A DNA stretch of 64,000 bases from DASVVT01 sp036386415 (GTDB taxonomy: Bacteria; Acidobacteriota; Blastocatellia; Pyrinomonadales; Pyrinomonadaceae): NCBI GenBank assembly GCA_036386415.1, contig DASVVT010000027.1, forward strand, positions 1 through 64,000, in the 5' to 3' direction. Under the pieces are notes generated by a model that ran no database searches, had not been told where the DNA came from, and worked only from the letters and a program-made list of their open reading frames with translations. Position numbers and translations under genes: made by a program. Positions 26,934 to 35,149 of this stretch are shown here, piece after piece. How positions within the stretch are numbered: the stretch's first letter is position 1; each line of letters opens with the position of its first letter.

Positions 26934-27497
26934 ATGGCAATTCCCGCAACTCAGATTCGACGCGGCATGGTTATCCTGTTTGAGGGGCAGCTCTGCAAGG
27001 TCATGGAATTTCGCCATCACACGCCCGGAAACCTGCGCGCGATGGTGCAGACCAAGCTTCGCAACATTCGCACCGGCTCCTCTTTCGAGCATCGCTTTCG
27101 CTCCGCCGACACGGTCGAGCGCGCCTCACTTGAGCAGCACGAGATGGAGTACCTCTATTCCGACGGCTCGCAGCATCACTTCATGAACACGGAGAACTAC
27201 GAGCAGATCGCTTTGAATGAAGAGGACTTGGGGGACGCGGTCGAATGGCTCACGCCGGGGCTCAAAATCCAGGCCGAGTTTTATGAGGGCGCGCCCATCG
27301 GCGTTGACCTTCCGCCGTCGATGGAACTGACGGTGACGCGCACCGAGCCGACGATGAAGGGTGCGACCGTCTCGAACGTCAACAAACCGGCGACGCTGGA
27401 GAACGGCGTCACCATTCAAGTGCCGCCCTTCGTCAACGAAGGCGACCGCATCCGCGTTGACCCTTCCGAAGGACGTTACATCGAGCGAGCGAAGTGA
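26934..27497 (+). CDS. efp: translation elongation factor P, Asn at the loop tip
   Basis: The protein is 187 aa, the standard three-domain size. The KOW-like N-domain (MAIPATQIRRGMVILFEG), the OB domain (ENYEQIALNEEDLGDAVEWL) and the C-domain (GDRIRVDPSEGRYIERA) are all present. EF-P relieves ribosome stalling at polyproline. The loop that reaches the peptidyl-transferase centre reads TPGNLRA: Asn33 stands where E. coli has the modified Lys34 and other bacteria have Arg32. So neither lysylation nor rhamnosylation can occur at that residue in the usual way. Confidence 0.95.
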   Translation: MAIPATQIRRGMVILFEGQLCKVMEFRHHTPGNLRAMVQTKLRNIRTGSSFEHRFRSADTVERASLEQHEMEYLYSDGSQHHFMNTENYEQIALNEEDLGDAVEWLTPGLKIQAEFYEGAPIGVDLPPSMELTVTRTEPTMKGATVSNVNKPATLENGVTIQVPPFVNEGDRIRVDPSEGRYIERAK

Positions 27498-27503
27498 AGT
27501 GAT

Positions 27504-27577
27504 GAGTGCTGAGTACGGAGTACTGAGTAACGGCCAGTCGCTTTTACTCAGTACTCCGTACTTAGCACTCAGTACTT
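27504..27577. repeat. heptamer inverted-repeat element 5 (GAGTACT/GAGTGCT)
   Basis: Left arm units GAGTGCT, GAGTACG, GAGTACT, GAGTAAC; right arm (27548-27576) is the near-perfect complement. It fills the efp-kdtA gap, and the kdtA ATG follows the right arm directly. Confidence 0.85.
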
Positions 27578-28948
27578 ATGTATCTTCTTTACAGCCTTCT
27601 TCTCACCCTCGGCGTGATCGCGCTCCTGCCGCGACTCGTTTACGATGCCTTTCGTCATGGAAAGTATGTGGCCGGTTTAGGCGAGCGCCTGGGCTGGCTT
27701 CCCCTGATCGAGACGAGAGGTCGCCCCGTCATCTGGCTGCACTGCGTCTCTGTTGGCGAGACACAGGCGGCGCGCCCCCTGGCCCGCGCCATTCAACGCA
27801 AATTCCCTTCGCACGCGTTGGTCGTCTCAACCGTGACGCTGACCGGACAGCGCATCGCGCGCGAGGTCTTTCGTGAAGAGGCCGCAGCCGTCATCTATTT
27901 TCCTTTCGATTGGGCCTGGAGCGTACGCCGTTCGCTACGCTCGGTTAAGCCCTCGGCGGTCGTCATCATGGAGACGGAGCTGTGGCCGCGTTTCCTGCGC
28001 GAATGTCGCGAGCGCCACATCGCCGTCGCGCTCGTCAACGGGCGGCTCTCCGCAGGCTCGTTCAAACGCTACAGGCTCATCCGTTCTTTCATCTCTCGCG
28101 TCGTCTCCGATCTCGCCCTGGCTCTCATGCAATCGGAGGCGGACGCCGAGCGCATACGCGCGCTCGGTCTCGCGCCTGAGCGTGTAATGGTCTCCGGCAA
28201 CATCAAATTCGACGCGAACGCTGTCAGCCTCGCGGATCAAGCCTTGACGCCGGAACTCTCCGCACGATTTCAACTTCAGGATGAACGGTCACTGATCGTC
28301 GCCGCCAGCACCCACGCTCCCGAAGAGCGCATCATCCTCGAAGCCTTCCGACAGCTTCGCCTCACAGAGGGCACAGCTCGCACGAGATTACTTATCGCGC
28401 CCCGTCATCCGGAGCGTTTCGAGGAAGTGGCATCATTGCTCAGATCGAGCGGCTTCAGATGGGTGCGCCGCTCAAGCGCACCCGACGCTGGTGATGCTGT
28501 GTCAGAGGTGATTCTGCTTGATACGATAGGCGAGTTGCGCGCCGTCTACCCGCTCGCTGACCTCGTTTTCGTCGGCGGAAGCATCGCGCGCACCGGCGGC
28601 CATAATGTTCTGGAACCGGCGGCGGTCGGAGCTTGCATTGTGACTGGCGCGCACACAGCGAATTTTGAGGCCGTGATGCGCGTCTTTCTCGAAGCAGATG
28701 CGCTCGTGCAGCTTCCTCCTCTATCGGAAGAAGAAACGGCACGAGCGCTCAGCGGAGTCTTTCGAGAACTATTACTTGACGATGAGCGCAGGAGAAAGCT
28801 TGCCTCGCGCGCGCTTGCCGTCTTCGAGCAGAACCGGGGCGCGACCGAACGTACCGTCGAAGTGATCGCAGGGTTGCTGGGGAAGCCTTCCGATACTTCC
28901 TTGCAGGGGCGACCCGCAGACGCACAGCACGAGGCGCTTTCAGCATGA
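27578..28948 (+). CDS. waaA: 3-deoxy-D-manno-octulosonic acid (Kdo) transferase
   Basis: The protein is 456 aa. The N-terminal membrane anchor (YLLYSLLLTLGVIALLPRLVYD) and the family motifs GERLGWLP, WLHCVSVGET, STVTLTGQRIA and the C-terminal GGHNVLEPAAVG mark a KdtA/WaaA of the GT30 family. It transfers Kdo from CMP-Kdo to lipid IVA at the inner face of the cytoplasmic membrane. Its stop overlaps the start of lpxK (ATGA), so the two lipid A genes are co-translated. The presence of this pair implies a Kdo-lipid A type outer membrane. Confidence 0.93.
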   Translation: MYLLYSLLLTLGVIALLPRLVYDAFRHGKYVAGLGERLGWLPLIETRGRPVIWLHCVSVGETQAARPLARAIQRKFPSHALVVSTVTLTGQRIAREVFREEAAAVIYFPFDWAWSVRRSLRSVKPSAVVIMETELWPRFLRECRERHIAVALVNGRLSAGSFKRYRLIRSFISRVVSDLALALMQSEADAERIRALGLAPERVMVSGNIKFDANAVSLADQALTPELSARFQLQDERSLIVAASTHAPEERIILEAFRQLRLTEGTARTRLLIAPRHPERFEEVASLLRSSGFRWVRRSSAPDAGDAVSEVILLDTIGELRAVYPLADLVFVGGSIARTGGHNVLEPAAVGACIVTGAHTANFEAVMRVFLEADALVQLPPLSEEETARALSGVFRELLLDDERRRKLASRALAVFEQNRGATERTVEVIAGLLGKPSDTSLQGRPADAQHEALSA

Positions 28949-30012
28949 CGCTGACCTCCGAGATCGCGCTCGCACCGCTCAGCGCTCTTTACGGCACAGT
29001 CACGCGCGCCCGCCTCATGCTCTATCAAAGGGGTGCGCTCCCCGTCCACAAGCTCAATGCTCCGGTTATCAGTGTCGGCAACATTACGACCGGCGGCACT
29101 GGAAAAACACCGCTCGTCGAATGGATCGCCCGGATGGTTGCGCTAACGGGACGCCGCGTGTGCGTCCTGACGCGCGGTTATGGACGCGCTCATCCGGGCG
29201 AGCGCGTTATTGTCTCAGACGGCGAACGCATCCTGGCCGATGCGCGGGAGGGCGGGGATGAACCCGTCATGCTGGCAGAGATGCTGCTCGGTGTGGCGGC
29301 GGTCATTAGCGATGCTGATCGCGTCGGCGCGGCGCGCTGGGCCGAGGTTGCTTTGGGCAGTCAGGTCTTCATTCTCGACGATGGTTTCCAGCATCTGCGT
29401 ATCGCGCGTGATCTGAACGTCCTGACGATTGACGCAACCGCGCCCTGGGGCGGGGGTCACCTTTTACCGCGCGGGCACTTACGCGAACCGCTCCAGGGTC
29501 TCGCTCGCGCGGACATCATCGTCATCACACGCGCAGACCAGGTGCATCACCCGTCCTCTCTGAAACAACAGGTGGAGCGTTTGAGCAACGGGCGTCCGGT
29601 TCTTCTCGCTCATGCGCGCACCGCAAAGATGCGCTCTCTTTGCGACCGAGTTGATGAAACGGTTTCGTCTGGCACAGTTTCTCCGTCAACTTCTGCGGCT
29701 GCGTTCTGCGCCATTGGCAACCCGCAGTCGTTCTTCACTCACGTACGCCGCGACGGTTACACCTTAAGCTACACGCGCGCATTTGCAGATCACCATGTCT
29801 ACAGGCAAGAAGACGTTGACGCGATAGAACATGAAGCAGCAACGCGAGGCGCACAATCGCTGATCACGACGACGAAAGACGCAGTGAAGCTGCGCTGCCT
29901 GCGCTTCAGGCTTCCCTGCTACGTGCTTGAGATTGAAATTGTGTTTGACGACGAGAGGAAGCTTCTAGATTTAGTTGGTGAGGCCATCATGAAAAAAGGA
30001 CAGCCCACTTGA
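28945..30012 (+). CDS. lpxK: tetraacyldisaccharide 4'-kinase
   Basis: The protein is 355 aa. The Walker A motif lies in VGNITTGGTGKTPLVEWIA near residues 48-62, followed by VLTRGYGR and the FILDDGFQHLRIARDLNVL segment typical of LpxK. It phosphorylates the 4' position of the lipid A precursor disaccharide. Overlaps waaA by 4 bp. The C-terminal third is less conserved, as usual. No terminator found before the convergent kinase gene 30 bp away. Confidence 0.93.
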   Translation: MTLTSEIALAPLSALYGTVTRARLMLYQRGALPVHKLNAPVISVGNITTGGTGKTPLVEWIARMVALTGRRVCVLTRGYGRAHPGERVIVSDGERILADAREGGDEPVMLAEMLLGVAAVISDADRVGAARWAEVALGSQVFILDDGFQHLRIARDLNVLTIDATAPWGGGHLLPRGHLREPLQGLARADIIVITRADQVHHPSSLKQQVERLSNGRPVLLAHARTAKMRSLCDRVDETVSSGTVSPSTSAAAFCAIGNPQSFFTHVRRDGYTLSYTRAFADHHVYRQEDVDAIEHEAATRGAQSLITTTKDAVKLRCLRFRLPCYVLEIEIVFDDERKLLDLVGEAIMKKGQPT

Positions 30013-30042
30013 TAGCGAGCCCGCGCTTCCAACCGATTACAT

Positions 30043-31755
30043 TTAGGGAGTCAGGCCGCCCCCTGACGGACTCTCCTGCGGTGCCGGATTCGTGGGCACT
30101 TCAACCGGCTTGGGCGGCTGTATCTTCTTCTTCTTTGGCGTAGGCGTAGGCGGCGGGGGCGCGTCCTCATCTTCAGGAGGCAGAGTCTCGTCTATCGGAC
30201 GCGGGTCTTCTCCCTGGTTGCTGTTCTCGTTAGATGGCTCCGCCTGGTTCTTATTCTCCGTCTCACCGTTCTGCTTGTTCTTATTTCCTCGATTCGCGTT
30301 CGGGTTGTTGGAGTTCTCGTTCGACGTAGCGCCCTCTGTATTCCGATTCGTCTCCAACGAGCCGTTGGCGTTTCCTCCTGCGCTTGGCGTGGTGGCAGGC
30401 GTGCTGGAATTAAGATTCTGCTCGCCCTGTCCGGTTGGTGGCGTCTGAGGCTGCACGGGTTGACCGCTGGGATCAATCACCAGGGGTGTATTTTGGTTCG
30501 ATGCAGGTTGAGCCGGATTACGTGTCAGCGCGTAGATCACGCCGAAGACGACGAGCAGGCCGACGAGCGCCGGGACGACTATGCGCCAGGGGTTGAAACT
30601 ATCGGGCGGCGGCGGAGTCTGAGCGCCCATCGCTTGCGTCTCATAGCCACCGCTCTCGCGCTCCTCGCGCGGCGGACGAACGAGCGTCGATTCATCGTAT
30701 GACTGATCGGCGGTCGAGCGCGGCGCTTCATTCGAGCCCGTCGTCACGACGATGCGATTGGTGTCGCGTTCAGGCGCATTAGCCACAGTGGCAGAAGCAG
30801 CAGCGGAGGCTGCCGAGCCTTCAGCCGCCAGAGCCAGACCCTGTGCCAGCTCGCTGGCAGTTTGAAAGCGATCCTCCGGCCTCTTGGCGAGCGCGCGTGC
30901 GACGACCCGACCGACCTCTGCCGGTAAGTCCTGGCGCTCTTCGAGCACGGAGGGTGGAGCGTCCTGCAAGTGCTTCATCATGATGGCCGTCGGCGACTCA
31001 CCAGTGAATGGCACATGACCGACCAGCATCTCGTAGAGAATGACGCCCAGGCTATAGATGTCCGAGCGCGAATCGATTTCAGAGGCTTGCGAGCACTGTT
31101 CGGGCGACATGTACTGCGGCGTGCCGATAATCAGGTTGGGCGCAGTCAGCGCGGGGTCCTGTCCGACTGGCTCCTGTATCTTGGCGATGCCGAAATCCAG
31201 GACCTTTGCCCAGTCCGTATTGTCGCCAGCCTCCACGAGCATGATGTTGTCGCTCTTCAGATCGCGATGCACGACGCCCTCGGAGTGCGCGGCTTCGAGC
31301 GCGGCACTCACCTGTCGCATGATCTCGACGACGCGCGGCAAAGGCATCGGGGCGTCCGATTGCACCACTTCCTTGAGCGTCCGGCCACGCAGGTATTCCA
31401 TGACGAGAAAGACAACGCCGTTCTCCGACTCGCCGAAGTCTGTTACGTTCAGGGCGTGCGGGTGCGAAATGCGGGAAGCGGCGCGGGCTTCGCGTGAGAA
31501 GCGTGCGACGATCTTGTCATCTGCGGCCAGGGCTGGATGGAGCACCTTGATGGCGACCGTTTTATCCATCAGGATATGCGTGCCGCGATAGACAGTTCCC
31601 ATGCCGCCTTCGTTGATGCGTTCTTCGATGCGGTATTTATCGGCGAGCGTTTGGCCGATCAACTCATCGTTAGGCTTGACTAAGACGGAGCCGTCAGACG
31701 GACACAAGGTGGTTGTATCCTCGTACTCTTTACTGCACTTCGGACATTTCTTCAT
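30043..31755 (-). CDS. serine/threonine protein kinase, zinc-ribbon N-terminus, one membrane segment
   Basis: The protein is 570 aa. A short zinc ribbon opens it (CPKCSKEYEDTTTLCPSDG). The kinase domain spans about 40-300: glycine loop INEGGMGTVYRG, VAIKVL, catalytic loop HRDLKSDNIML, DFG in KVLDFGIAKI and the APE-like segment YMSPEQCSQ. A single membrane helix lies near 395 (IVVPALVGLLVVFGVIYAL), followed by an Asn/Gln-rich and then Pro-rich extracytoplasmic tail. Hanks-type kinases of this layout are frequent in Acidobacteriota and Myxococcota. The input signal and targets are unknown. Confidence 0.93.
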   Translation of the reverse strand: MKKCPKCSKEYEDTTTLCPSDGSVLVKPNDELIGQTLADKYRIEERINEGGMGTVYRGTHILMDKTVAIKVLHPALAADDKIVARFSREARAASRISHPHALNVTDFGESENGVVFLVMEYLRGRTLKEVVQSDAPMPLPRVVEIMRQVSAALEAAHSEGVVHRDLKSDNIMLVEAGDNTDWAKVLDFGIAKIQEPVGQDPALTAPNLIIGTPQYMSPEQCSQASEIDSRSDIYSLGVILYEMLVGHVPFTGESPTAIMMKHLQDAPPSVLEERQDLPAEVGRVVARALAKRPEDRFQTASELAQGLALAAEGSAASAAASATVANAPERDTNRIVVTTGSNEAPRSTADQSYDESTLVRPPREERESGGYETQAMGAQTPPPPDSFNPWRIVVPALVGLLVVFGVIYALTRNPAQPASNQNTPLVIDPSGQPVQPQTPPTGQGEQNLNSSTPATTPSAGGNANGSLETNRNTEGATSNENSNNPNANRGNKNKQNGETENKNQAEPSNENSNQGEDPRPIDETLPPEDEDAPPPPTPTPKKKKIQPPKPVEVPTNPAPQESPSGGGLTP

Positions 31756-31841
31756 CTGCCAGTTCCGCCTCGCCCTCTCGCCGTTTGGGGTGAATTAACC
31801 TGAGCGTATCACACAGCTTCCACTACGCGCAACGACAAGAT

Positions 31842-31882
31842 AAAAAGAGGGGCGAAGTTTTGAATCCCCGTCCCCTCTTTTT
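31842..31882 (-). terminator. bidirectional terminator after atpE
   Basis: AAAAAGAGGGG at 31842-31852 pairs perfectly with CCCCTCTTTTT at 31872-31882. Read on the minus strand it ends in a T-run 30 bp beyond the atpE stop, so it closes the Fo operon ahead of the kinase gene. Confidence 0.8.
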
Positions 31883-31910
31883 CTGAACTCTGCTTTTTCG
31901 GTCAACGCTT

Positions 31911-32234
31911 TTAGAGCTTGGCAAACGCGATGAGCAGGGCAAACAGCACCAGCGATTCGATCAGCGCCAGACCGAGAATCATCATGGTCTGAATACGACC
32001 GGCAGCGCCGGGATTGCGCGCCGCGCCTTCGACGGCTGAAGCGGCAATGCGCGACTGGCCGAGAGCGCCGAGTCCCGCCGCGATGGCGAAACCGAAACCA
32101 GCGGCTATCGCCTTATACTTACTGACGCTGTTGGCGTTGTCTGCGGCCACAGCTTCCGTAGCTTGCGCCAGGGCGGGCGCGGCGGCAGCCAACACACCGA
32201 TCAAGCTGAAAAACAGAAATCTGAGTTTTCTCAT
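31911..32234 (-). CDS. atpE: ATP synthase Fo subunit c
   Basis: The protein is 107 aa from the ATG at 32234, supported by GGAGGA 8 bp upstream. A cleavable-looking N-terminal signal (LRFLFFSLIGVLAAAAPALAQA) precedes the two-helix hairpin: KAIAAGFGFAIAAGLGALGQ, loop ARNPGAAGRIQ, then LGLALIESLVLFALLIAF with the ion-carrying Glu in LIES. A Gln in helix 1 and the Ser after the Glu are shared with Na+ c-rings, but the Tyr of those is Phe here, so the coupling ion is undecided. F1 genes are not in the window. Confidence 0.93.
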   Translation of the reverse strand: MRKLRFLFFSLIGVLAAAAPALAQATEAVAADNANSVSKYKAIAAGFGFAIAAGLGALGQSRIAASAVEGAARNPGAAGRIQTMMILGLALIESLVLFALLIAFAKL

Positions 32235-32600
32235 CTCGTATTTCCTCCGAAAGGAATCTTTGTGGTTACGCCCCGGACAAAATCGCTTTGGAGAAGATGG
32301 CCGCGAGAATTGGAACACACAGAAGCGCTGTTTATGATTTCGCCTGCCTCCGGTATTCGCCGCCCCTCTTACAACGGCGCTCCAGCGATGCAAAGCTTCA
32401 GGTGCTTTCCGCGCGGGAAAGTCTATGAAATGCGCCCGGTTCCTCTACTCCGATCTCTCCTCCATCAGCTTTGAATGGAGCGCGGTCGATACGCCTCAAC
32501 GTGTGCGGGCGCGCGTGCCCGCATCGCTCGAAGGCGCGCCAGTTAAAAGCGTGTAACGGATGATACTAAAGACTTGATCCGACACCTATCACACGCCATA
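32235..32600. other. atpB-atpE spacer
   Basis: 366 bp without a recognisable gene on either strand. It is unusually long for an Fo operon and holds a GC-rich imperfect palindrome near 32500-32540; a separate promoter for atpE is possible. Confidence 0.4.
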
Positions 32601-33551
32601 TCAAGCCGGGACGATCAGATCATCGTCAGCGTGTGCCGCTGCTCCGTGATGCTCGTGGTCGTCGTGCGGCGGGTGCGACACCTCGCTCAGATAGACCATC
32701 GACAGCAGCACGAACACGAACGTCTGAATTAGAGCGACGAAGAGGCCGAGCGGCATCAGAAGCACGGGCACTACCCACTGCGTCCAGGGAGCGGCGAGCC
32801 CGGCGATGTTCGAGGCAACGGCTTCGTCGGCGAACATGTTGCCGAAGAGACGTAAGCCCAACGAGAGCGGGCGCACCAGGTTGCCGACCACTTCGATGAG
32901 AAAGATGAGCGGAGCGATCCACCAGATCGGCCCCGCCAGGTGTCCCAGGTGCGCGAAGATGCCGTTCTCCTTGATGCCGATGTAGTTGTAATAGATGAAT
33001 GAAGAGAGACCGAGGGCGAACGTTACGCTGGTGGCAGCCGTGGGCGACATGAAAAGCGGAAAGAAGCCCATCAGGTTCGAGACCAGGATCAGGACGGCGA
33101 ACGTGCCAACCACAGGGAAATACTTGATTCCATGCGGCCCGACAATATCGACCAGCATGCTGCGTATGGCGAGCACAGCCGATTCGAGCGTCTGCTGTCC
33201 ATGCCCCGGCTCATCATCCGAAAGCTTGCCCTTCAATATCCAGATCAACGTCACGCTCACGATGCACGCGATGACGAACATTACCGTCCACCACGGCACA
33301 GCGTTCTCAGGCGTGTACGGGCCGAAGACGGTTTCGGCGGTCGTGCCGAAGTTGGCGAAGAACCTGTCCCATAAGGGCTTCGTGTAATGAATCTGAAACT
33401 CGTGAACGGGCTCGCCGATATAATGATTGACGAATTCGACGACGATTGGCGTGTGATGCGCTGCGCCCTCTGCGGCGTGGCTCTCTGTTTCCGCTGCGGT
33501 CTCAGCCGCGTGCTCGGCCTCTTGAGCGGCATTCAGCAACCAGAAGGACAT
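32601..33551 (-). CDS. atpB: ATP synthase Fo subunit a
   Basis: The protein is 316 aa. After a His/Glu-rich N-terminus of about 35 residues come five or six membrane helices. The conserved stator Arg lies in LSLGLRLFGNMFADE, and the last helix reads ALIQTFVFVLLSMVYLSEV. The C-terminus is His-rich (PPHDDHEHH). It forms the ion half-channels against the c-ring. It starts 3 bp after the stop of the subunit I gene, with GAGG just ahead, so the two are probably coupled. Confidence 0.95.
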   Translation of the reverse strand: MSFWLLNAAQEAEHAAETAAETESHAAEGAAHHTPIVVEFVNHYIGEPVHEFQIHYTKPLWDRFFANFGTTAETVFGPYTPENAVPWWTVMFVIACIVSVTLIWILKGKLSDDEPGHGQQTLESAVLAIRSMLVDIVGPHGIKYFPVVGTFAVLILVSNLMGFFPLFMSPTAATSVTFALGLSSFIYYNYIGIKENGIFAHLGHLAGPIWWIAPLIFLIEVVGNLVRPLSLGLRLFGNMFADEAVASNIAGLAAPWTQWVVPVLLMPLGLFVALIQTFVFVLLSMVYLSEVSHPPHDDHEHHGAAAHADDDLIVPA

Positions 33552-33554
33552 CCC

Positions 33555-33998
33555 TTAATTTTCCTCTCGATAACGGATAGCAAAATAGAGCTGCATCAAA
33601 GCTTCCACCATGAAGGCGGCAACGAACGAGCACAACCCGATGAGCGTCGCCCCGATGGAGACCAGATCAAGCGCGTAGGCGGACGCCACTATAAAAGCGA
33701 TCAGGATATAGCGCAGCACGTAGCGCGCAGCACTGAGTCGCCGTCTGGCTCCGGTGGCTGCCGCTCCTGCTTCGCCAAAAACAGTCCGCAAAGAGGCGCG
33801 CAGCCAGTGGTGATTCAAAAACGAGAGCGCACCGCCGAGCAGCAACCCCGCCGTCACGCGCCACGGCGCAAGCGGCAGGCTCAACCCGACGGCCAGCGCC
33901 ACAGACACAAACATCGCGCGGAGCAGTCGCCGCTCAAGCGCCGCACTATCATCGCCAGTGGACGCACCACGCCCCACACTGTTGGCAATTTCGCTCAT
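33555..33998 (-). CDS. atpI: ATP synthase subunit I (AtpI-like)
   Basis: The protein is 147 aa from the ATG at 33998 (MSEIANSVG); an earlier ATG adds 8 unlike residues. Four predicted membrane helices (VSVALAVGLSLPLAPW, VTAGLLLGGALSFLNHHWL, LIAFIVASAYALDLVS, FVAAFMVEALMQLYFAI) and the position before atpB fit the ATP-synthase I family, an assembly factor for the c-ring. Sequence conservation in this family is low, so the call leans on context. Confidence 0.75.
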   Translation of the reverse strand: MSEIANSVGRGASTGDDSAALERRLLRAMFVSVALAVGLSLPLAPWRVTAGLLLGGALSFLNHHWLRASLRTVFGEAGAAATGARRRLSAARYVLRYILIAFIVASAYALDLVSIGATLIGLCSFVAAFMVEALMQLYFAIRYREEN

Positions 33999-34110
33999 AA
34001 TAAAGCTTGTGATTTTACACACGGAGAGTCGCCGTGTCGAGTTAAGAGACAGGGTGGTGGTGGGTTAATTTGAAGGCTGATCACTTGAAAAGTGATGTGG
34101 AGGGGTCTCC

Positions 34111-34320
34111 TCACCTGCGACCTTTGGATGTGCGTACAGTTATCTTTGATGATCGATTGGATTTGCGACCAGCGTCTACGGCTCTATCTATTTCGCTCCG
34201 CAATTTTCGTAGCTGGCTGACTATTTCCATCTTCTCTTCAATCGGGAGTCTAGCTAAACGCCGACGTCGCGCTTCCTTACGGGCGAGCAATTCTGAGACG
34301 TCTGGATATCTCTTCATCAT
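34111..34320 (-). CDS. small basic partner of the nucleotidyltransferase
   Basis: The protein is 69 aa, very rich in Arg and Lys with a heptad-like helical segment (LPIEEKMEIVSQLRKLRSEI). Its ATG overlaps the stop of the nucleotidyltransferase gene (34317-34320), so the two are translationally coupled. Short basic proteins of this kind often accompany small nucleotidyltransferases. No enzyme motif. The pair is toxin-antitoxin-like in layout, but activity is unproven. Confidence 0.6.
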   Translation of the reverse strand: MMKRYPDVSELLARKEARRRRLARLPIEEKMEIVSQLRKLRSEIDRAVDAGRKSNRSSKITVRTSKGRR

Positions 34321-34826
34321 CTCAAAAACTTCCGCTCAAACTCGCGCCACTTTCTATTTAGCCTGTGGCGAGAAAGAAGATCGGAGAGAGAATCTATATC
34401 CACAGCGCTGTTGTGGATGAACTGATCAATGCGAGCATAATCTTTTGCCCGTCCTGTGTTCAGCATTATAGCGACTAAGTGCTCAGGACGCATCACCCGG
34501 ACGGGCGTCTTGTTGAGCTTTAATACGTTGGCCTTTTTAACCGCCTCATCTATCAAGGGGTTGAAAACAGGAAGAAATTGGACAGGTAGACCTTCAATGT
34601 TCACAGCCTCGCCTTCAGGCCTATAGCCAAGCGGCCTTAGATAATCGTAAACAGGCTCAAGAATTGCCAGACCGCTTTCAGCACTTTTTGCCACAAAGAA
34701 AATATCCAGGTCGTATGTCGCAAAGGGCTCGACGTAGAAGATTGCCCCCATAGCGCCCCCGACAGCGTAATCCTCTATTACGCCCTCTTTCTTCATTCTG
34801 TTAATAACTTTGATGGTTTTTTCCAT
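34317..34826 (-). CDS. small nucleotidyltransferase-fold protein
   Basis: The protein is 169 aa. The N-terminal motif GGAMGAIFY followed by YDLDIFF gives the GG...DxD signature of the polymerase-beta-like nucleotidyltransferase fold, as in AbiEii/DUF6036-type proteins. The HLVAIMLNTGRAKDYARIDQF segment is also typical of them. Base composition is visibly lower in GC than the flanking atp genes, which suggests acquisition. It sits between atpZ and atpI, where no such gene is expected, and is coupled to the basic 69-aa protein. Confidence 0.7.
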   Translation of the reverse strand: MEKTIKVINRMKKEGVIEDYAVGGAMGAIFYVEPFATYDLDIFFVAKSAESGLAILEPVYDYLRPLGYRPEGEAVNIEGLPVQFLPVFNPLIDEAVKKANVLKLNKTPVRVMRPEHLVAIMLNTGRAKDYARIDQFIHNSAVDIDSLSDLLSRHRLNRKWREFERKFLR

Positions 34827-34846
34827 CCTGGACAGGCCGGATGTAG

Positions 34847-35062
34847 TTATTTAGAAAGCTTCGACGTGATTCGCACAAACTCATAGAGACCGAAACCGGA
34901 GCCGAGCACGATCCCCACCACGAGCAGCCACGGACTCGTCCCCAGCCAACGATCCAGCAGCCACCCGAGCCCTAAAAAGGTGAGGACAGAGGCAAACAGC
35001 GAAATCGCCGCACCGTAAGCCAGAGCGCCCTTGCGATTCTCACTCTCCTGTTCGTCAGACAC
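34847..35062 (-). CDS. atpZ: AtpZ/AtpI-type membrane protein
   Basis: The protein is 71 aa from the GTG at 35062 (SDEQESENRKG). A longer frame back to 35122 is made of heptamer-repeat sequence and is unlikely to be the natural start. Two membrane helices (ISLFASVLTFLGLGWLL and WLLVVGIVLGSGFGLYEFV), with DRWLGTSP between them, match the small AtpZ family (ATPase gene 1) found at the head of Fo operons. Role: assembly or Mg2+ uptake has been proposed for the family. First gene of the local atp cluster. Confidence 0.8.
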   Translation of the reverse strand: MSDEQESENRKGALAYGAAISLFASVLTFLGLGWLLDRWLGTSPWLLVVGIVLGSGFGLYEFVRITSKLSK

Positions 35063-35065
35063 AAT

Positions 35066-35144
35066 AAGCAGTAAGCAGTGAGCAGTGAGCAGTGAGCAGT
35101 AAAAAGAAAGAAAACTGCTCACTGCTCACTGCTTACTGCTCACT
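35066..35144. repeat. heptamer inverted-repeat element 6 (GCAGTGA/GCAGTAA)
   Basis: Left arm of five GCAGTRA units, loop AAAAAGAAAGAAAA, right arm of CTGCTCA/CTGCTTA units, almost perfectly complementary. It separates the radical SAM gene from atpZ and would otherwise extend the atpZ reading frame at its 5' end. Confidence 0.9.
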
Positions 35145-35149
35145 ATCTT

